The notes under the pieces: model-generated | What the model was told of the DNA's origin: nothing | Seen by the model: the letters and a program-made list of their open reading frames with translations, nothing else | Database searches by the model: none | Shown here: positions 26,334-31,084 of the stretch, one piece after another | Layout: every line of letters starts with the position of its first letter | Numbering within the stretch: position 1 is the stretch's first letter | Origin: Chrysochromulina tobinii | Taxonomy: Eukaryota; Haptophyta; Prymnesiales; Chrysochromulinaceae | NCBI GenBank assembly: GCA_001275005.1 | Contig: JWZX01002819.1 | Coordinates: 1-31,084, forward strand | Direction of reading: 5' to 3' | Length of the DNA stretch: 31,084 bases | Translations under genes and position numbers: made by a program

Positions 26334-27131
26334 TCACGACTTGAAGCATTGAAGCAGTCGCCTGAACCGTTGCGCCTCGTCCTTCGCTGCTGGTCGCGGC
26401 GCCAAATCGGAGGGCACTGGCCTCGCTGGTACGGAGGGCGCTGGCACGGAGGGCGCTGGCACGGAGCGGGTGTCGCCCAGGCCGCTAATGATGACCGACT
26501 TCATCTGGATCGGCTGGATAGGGCAGTCATCTTTGGTCCTCACCATCGAGATCTTCACCATGATGTCGAACGAGGCCTTGTCAATGGCCCTGCCGAAGAC
26601 GGGGTGCTTGGATGCGCCCGGCGAGAACCAGTCGAGGAAGCCGTTGTGCACCGTGTTCATGAAGAACTGCGAGCCGCCCGAGTTGGGACGGCCCGTGTTC
26701 GCCATGCTGAGGGTGCCCGGCTCGTTTGAGATCTTGGCCGCGTACTCGTCCTTGATGTTGCCGCCATTGGAGCGCCTTTCGATGGCGCCGGTGACGAGGT
26801 TCTTGAAGGTGCCGTCTTCCGGGCCGCCGGTGCCTGCTTGGCTGGACTTTGGGTCCTTTGAGTAAGGGCAGCCAAACTAGCAGCGTGGGAGTCGGACGCA
26901 CACGGTGAGCATCATGGTGGCGCGCGCAGCGCAACGTGCGGGTGCTTCCCGAGCTGGGTATGACACCTGGTCCATGAAATTGGGGATGACACGGTGGAAG
27001 TGCAGGCCATTGTAGAAGCCCGACTGGGCGAGGTCGATGAAGTTGGAGGCGGTTATCGGCATCTTGTCGAGGTAGATCTCACATTTGATGTCGCCCATGG
27101 TGGTGGAAAATGTTGCAATCGGGTTGGGCAT
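26334..27131 (-). CDS. Cyclophilin-type peptidyl-prolyl isomerase
   Basis: Two exons: 27131-26967 and 26876-26334, with a 90-nt phase-0 intron (gtgtca...tgctag). Product 235 residues. The cyclophilin core is clear: [37 protein letters not shown], then [31 protein letters not shown], and HPVFGRAID. The catalytic Arg and nearby Phe/Gln (FHR, NFMDQ) are present. The Trp that cyclosporin contacts in CypA appears to be replaced in the KHPVFG region, as in many divergent cyclophilins. Cyclophilins catalyse cis-trans proline isomerisation in protein folding. The protein starts directly at the domain, so it is probably cytosolic or nuclear. A Pro/Ser-rich tail ([16 protein letters not shown]) follows the domain and is unusual. 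It diverges from the coiled-coil gene with only 66 bp between ATGs. Confidence 0.92.
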
Positions 27132-27197
27132 GGCTGCTTAGTTGGAAGAGCAACGTTGGGCGACGGGCGACGGGCGACGGCGAAGGGATAGGGGCGA
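27132..27197. promoter_or_regulatory. 66-bp divergent promoter/5'UTR region
   Basis: It separates the cyclophilin ATG (27131, -) from the proposed coiled-coil ATG (27198, +). It contains a GGGCGAC repeat (about 27159-27181). If both starts are right, the 5'UTRs or promoters must overlap. Confidence 0.35.
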
Positions 27198-30100
27198 ATG
27201 TCGGTCCGGCATCTTTCGGATTTTCGTCGGGCGAAGCGCTCAACACAACGGCGTCGGTCAAAGTGTCGCAAGGACGAAATCGGGCCGACTCGCCACACAA
27301 ACATCGTCAAGATACAGGAGGAAAAGACAGTAGTTTCGGCGCCCTCGCGGGCACTCTGGGCGCGGCAAAAAGCGATGCTGCCATCGGCGCCGCAGTGCGC
27401 CGCACCAGTGCCAGCAGCGGACTTGGAAAGTGCCGAGTCCAGGCCGCTCAATCCGTCCCACCTGCTGCGACTCTCCACGGAAACGCTCCTGTTCAATCAC
27501 GCAAGGGCTGGCGTGCTATACACGCGCCGACTGACCCTCACGAACCCGTTGCCAACTCCGATGGAGGTGACCATCAAGCCCGGCAACCCTGAGCGCTACA
27601 CGACCGAGCCGGCGTCGCTCACCATCGGCGCCCGAGACACGGAGGCCGTCGAGGTACGACTCAAGATGACGACCTTACCCGTTCCCAGGAGGCCGGGCGG
27701 CGCAGGCGCGGCGAGCGCCGGCGGCCCGGTCAAGGATAGCTTCACCATTCGGTCCAACTTTGGCGTGCAGCGCTTCTTTGCCATGCTCACGCCGGCTGCA
27801 GCTCGCCCATCGGTCGGCGACTCCGCCGCTCCTGCGGAGCCCGCCGCAGCGACTGCGGCCTCGTCGGCGGGAGGCGCGATCGAGGCGCAGGCTGCTGCGG
27901 CTGCTGCCGCCGCCGCCGAGTGGAGCGCCGAGACGAGCGCCGAGTGGAGCGCCGAGAGGGCGCACCTACCGGCACCGGTCGGTCTGCCAGCCGGGCAGGA
28001 CGCGTGGCCGTGGCCTGCGCAGTCGTCCTTGGAGGCCACCTTGCCGGGCGCGCCCCTGGCAGGCGTCGTGCCGGGCGCCACCGCCGCCGCCATCGCTCCC
28101 ACCGACGTTTTCGAGCAGCTGGCCCAGCTTGATGAGAGCAATCAAGCTCTGCAGCGCGAGGTCGCGATCACCGCGTCCGAGCTCGCGCACTCGCGCGCCG
28201 AGGCGGAGCGGCTAAGTGTGCAGCAGCACGCGATGGTCGACGAGCAGGCCGCCCCCGACCTGCGCCGTCTCATCCAATGCATGCGTCAAGAGGACGAGGC
28301 CAATCGGCGCGCGTGCTCGCCGTGTTGCATGCAAAGGACGCCGAGATCGCGCAGCTCCTCGGCGTCGTCGAGATGCTGCAGGCGGCGGCGGCGGAGCAGC
28401 AGCTGCAGCTGCAGCAGCGCGACGAGCGTGGTGCTTTAGAAGTGGTTGCCGAGGTCGCGAGGAGGGAGCAAGGGGAGGCATCCCAAGGGGAGGTGTCCCG
28501 TGCCCTTCATGCAGCCCACCAACGGATCCGTGAGCTCACAGCCCAGGTGCGGGCCTCGGATGGCCTCGGATGGCCGCTGATTGCCTCTGATTGCCGCTCT
28601 GATTGCCTCTGATTGCCGCTCTGATTGCCGCTCTGATTGCCTCTGATTGCCGCTCTGATTGCCTCTGATTGCCTCTGATTGTCGCTCTGATGGCCTCTCT
28701 GACTGCCATTCGAGTGCCTCGGAGTGCAGGTGGAGCGCACAACCAGTCAGCTGCACGAGGCCACCGAACGCGAAGAGAGGCTGACTCGAGAGCTGCACGA
28801 GCGCCGTGTTGAGCTGCACGAGCGTGCGGCGGAGGCAGAGCGGCTGCGCATCGAACGCGCCGAGGCGGAGGCAGCATGCACCGAGGCGCAGGCGCAGGCG
28901 AGCGCATGCCGGTCGGAGCTCGAGGAATATAATCTCGCGATCTCGCACCTGCAAGCCGAGCGCGCGGCCCATGCGAAGGTGAGTCAATGATTGCCAATGA
29001 TTGCCAATGATTGCCATCTCGCGATCTCGCACCTGCAAGCCGAGCGCGCGGCCCATGCGAAGGTGAGGCCGCAGGAGCGTCTGAGTGCGTCTGAGTGCGT
29101 CTGATTGCGTCTGATGGCGTCTCTGAGTGCGTCTGATGGCCTCCATCATCAGGTGGTCGCGGAGCTCGAGCAGCGCTTCCATCCAAATGCATGCTGATTG
29201 CACATCTGATTGCACATCTGATTGCCTCCATCAGGTGGTCGCCGAGCTTGAGCAGCGTGAGCAGCGGCTGTACGGTCTCGTCGAGTCGACCGTTGCGGAC
29301 GAGAAGGAGACGGAGCACCAGATTCGATCTCGCGAGGCGCGGATCGAGGCGCTCGAGGCGGCGCTCAGGGCGCGCGATCGGCAGCTCGATGCGCTCATCG
29401 CGCAGAGCCTCGAGCGCTCCGGCATCGCGCTGATGGGCCCCGCAATCGGGGCCGCCGCCGACGCCGAGGCGCTCGACACGGCGCTCCATACGGCGCTCGA
29501 CACGGCGCTCGGTCCCGCCGACGTGACCGGAGGCGGCGCCGGAACGGCGCGCGCGCCGTATCGGGCGTCCATGTTCAACCTGGGCACGCTGGCCGCGGTG
29601 GACGAGGCGCCGTACCGGGCGTCCGAGGAGGCGCGCCTCGAGAGGGTGGCCCTCGGCCGCGCCGCCGGGCGCCCGGCACGACGCGCCGATGGGAAAGGGT
29701 CCACCAAGGCGAAGGCGTCGGCCGAGGCGGGCGCTGCGGCGGGCGCTGCGGCGGGCGCCGCGGCGGGCGCCGCGGCGGACATCGTGAGCAAGCGCGCCGC
29801 CACCGTGGCTGCGTCCATTAGCCACGCGCGCGCGCCCGCAGCCACCGCCGCTGGGCTGGTGGCGGAGGGAGGCGATGAGGACTGGGGGCGCGCGGAGGTG
29901 ACGCATCTCGCGCTCGAGCTCGGCCTCTGATTGCACTCTGATTGCACTCTGATGGCACTCTGATGGCAATCTGATTGCACTCTGATTGCACTCTGATGGC
30001 CTCCCGCATCATCTTGCAGGTGACGCAGCTCGTGCTCGAGCTCGGCCAAGCGCGCCAGGCCCTCGTCGAGGCGAATGCTAAGGTCGATGCGGCCGAGGTG

Positions 30101-31084
30101 AGACGAAACTCGAGATCACTCGAGATCACTCGAGATCACTCGAGATCGTGCCTCCCTGATTGGCCTATGATTGCCTCGGATTGCCTCGGATTGCACCATG
30201 ATTGCACTTTGATCGCTGATTGCCCTCTGATAGCCTCCGATGAGACGCTGATGGCCTCCCTCATCATCTCGCAGGCCGATCGGAACGCCGACCGCGCCGC
30301 ACAGCAGAAGCAGCTCGCCAAGGCCAATGCACAACTCGAGTCGATCGCCAGACAGCTCGCCGAACGCGACGAGCAGCTGGCCTCCACGCAGAGCTCGCTC
30401 GAGGACGCGCGTGCGGCGCTCGCGACCGAATCCGAGCGCGCGAAGAAGCTCGGCTGATTGCCACTAATTGCCACTAATTGCCACTAATTGCCACTAATTG
30501 CCACAGGTGCGGCGCTCGCGACCGAATCCGAGCGCGTGAAGAAGCTCGAGGCCGCCCTCGGGGCCACCAAGGAGCAGTCACGCCACCTACGCGAGCAACT
30601 GGACGCCGCCGCGGAGGCCGAGTCGAGACGGGAGGCAATGCATGCGGCACAGCTCGCGGAGCAACAAGACTTGCTGCATCGGATGAGTGCGCTGCGCTCC
30701 CCAACTGATGGCGGCACTGATGGCGACTGATGGCGACTGGTGGCGATTGATGGCCATTGATTGACACTGATGGCCACTGATGGCCACTGATGGCAACTGA
30801 TGGCCACTGATGGGCACTGATGGCCACGCATGGCCACCGATTGCCACTGATTGCCACTGATTGCCACTGATGGCCACTGATGGCCACGCATGGCCACTAA
30901 TTTCCACTGATTGCCACTAATTGCCACTGATGGCCACTAATGGCCACTGATTGCCACTGATTGCCACTAATTGCTACAGGTGCGCGCCTCTCCCAACTGA
31001 AGAGCGCCGAGACGAGCGCGCGCCTCTCGCTCATCGAGCAGCAGACCCTCCAGCGCGAGCAGCAGCATCAGCAGCAGCAGCTCC
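27198..31084 (+). CDS. Long coiled-coil protein with an N-terminal PapD/ASH-like domain (3' end outside window)
   Basis: Exons: 27198-28546, 28730-28978, 29235-29897, 30020-30097, 30275-30410, 30507-30686 and 30980 to the edge. All junctions are GT-AG and keep frame (phase 0 for the first four, phase 1 for the last two). Residues about 90-198 form a beta-sandwich of PapD/MSP/ASH type (LLFNHARAGVLYTRRLTLTNPLPTPMEVTIKPG ... DSFTIRSNFGVQRFFAML). Ala-rich sequence follows, then heptad-rich Glu/Gln/Arg coiled coil through all remaining exons. ASH domains with coiled coils are typical of ciliary and centrosomal proteins, so such a role is a reasonable inference; I do not recognise the exact family. 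A 2-nt frame change near 28307-28316 needs explaining. The first ~60 basic residues may not be coding, with ATG 27375 as an alternative. Confidence 0.72.
28547..28729 (+). repeat. 183-nt intron filled with TGATTGC-type repeats
   Basis: gtgcgg donor, cggagtgcag acceptor. The body is a run of ctgattgcctctgattgccgct units of about 10-12 bp. No convincing copy of the next exon is seen at the donor. Confidence 0.8.
28979..29234 (+). repeat. 256-nt compound intron with duplicated donor and acceptor surroundings
   Basis: The last 47 nt of the upstream exon plus gtgag (28932-28983) recur identically at 29016-29067. The first 23 nt of the downstream exon (29235-29257) recur at 29153-29175 with two changes, directly after a complete catcatcag acceptor. 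Between these pieces are tgattgcc/tgagtgcg repeats. Confidence 0.85.
29898..30019 (+). repeat. 122-nt intron starting with a copy of the next exon (26/28)
   Basis: 29898-29925 matches exon 30020-30047 at 26 of 28 bases, in register with the GT donor. The rest is ctgattgcac/ctgatggc repeats ending in cttgcag. Confidence 0.85.
30098..30274 (+). repeat. 177-nt intron with ACTCGAGATC and TGATTGCC repeats
   Basis: A gtgagac donor is followed by four ACTCGAGATC units (about 30110-30148), then tgattgcctcgg-type repeats and an atctcgcag acceptor. No clear copy of the next exon. Confidence 0.8.
30411..30506 (+). repeat. 96-nt intron starting with a near-perfect copy of the next exon (41/42)
   Basis: 30411-30452 and exon 30507-30548 differ at one base. 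The remaining ~54 nt is ctgattgccac plus four cta-attgccac units ending in cag. Confidence 0.92.
30687..30979 (+). repeat. 293-nt intron: partial exon copy plus a long TGATTGCCAC array
   Basis: The intron opens gtgcgctgcgctccccaact and the next exon opens gtgcgcgcctctcccaact, alignable with one small gap. The body is over 20 units of a 10-bp tgat(t/g)gccac repeat, with ctaat variants near the end, closing in gctacag. Confidence 0.85.

Noticed and set aside
29016..29175. Extra exon inside the compound intron (copy of exon end or of exon start)
   Set aside because: Reading through the duplicated pieces gives in-frame stops (GTG AGT CAA TGA; ...CCA AAT GCA TGC TGA), so neither copy works as a coding exon in the required phase.
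28436..29969. Long minus-strand frames with NQRQSERQSEAIRGNQ-like repeats
   Set aside because: These arise because the decamer intron repeats lack stops on the complementary strand. The plus strand has consistent splice sites and heptads.
30450..30980. Regular short repeats resembling a CRISPR array
   Set aside because: Units are contiguous 10-mers without unique spacers, lie within introns of a eukaryotic gene, and have no cas-like neighbours.

Overview
This is a GC-rich nuclear window from a eukaryote. The genes are separated and monocistronic, on both strands, with GT-AG introns of 74-310 nt. Two proteins begin with a signal peptide followed by Phe and a basic, Ala/Ser-rich stretch, which is the plastid-import presequence of algae with red-lineage complex plastids. 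Tandem AP2 domains joined by Ala/Glu-rich linkers, RAP and F-box/LRR proteins and abundant minisatellites also fit a haptophyte, or less likely a pelagophyte or other stramenopile alga. The species cannot be named from sequence alone.

Left third (1-9.1 kb): the 3' part of a RAP-domain/RanBP2-zinc-finger protein (+); a 1.6-kb AT-richer gene-poor stretch with a 25-bp direct-repeat pair around an unidentified ORF; a large minus-strand membrane protein (Pro-rich region, TM segment, Cys-rich and repeat-rich regions, coiled coil, SH3); and a second minus-strand repeat-rich coiled-coil protein. Middle (9.1-20.3 kb): a PC-esterase/NXPE-like protein (+), a six-EF-hand protein (-), an F-box/LRR protein (+), a triple-AP2 protein with duplicated C-terminal modules (+), and a three-exon ADPRM-type metallophosphoesterase (-). 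Right third (20.5-31.1 kb): a predicted plastid-targeted HopJ-family protein (+), a TPR protein with a membrane hairpin (-), an unidentified two-exon gene (+), a predicted plastid carrier-like protein (+), a cyclophilin (-), and the 5' part of a long PapD/ASH-like coiled-coil protein (+) that runs off the window. I see no operon or shared pathway; these are independent housekeeping, signalling and organelle genes.

The most striking signal is in the introns. In at least six introns across four genes, the intron starts, right at its GT donor, with a copy of the first 12-42 nt of the next exon. It continues with TGATTGCCAC-like tandem repeats rich in CTAAT/CTGAT (branch-point-like) words and ends at CAG before the true exon copy. 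One pair of copies matches at 41 of 42 positions, so intron gain looks recent. A cassette of the same build lies in reverse orientation inside a coding exon (4167-4263), where it cannot be spliced and is translated in frame. A second signal is the palindrome TACCGGTA, found within about 25-110 bp upstream of four start codons.
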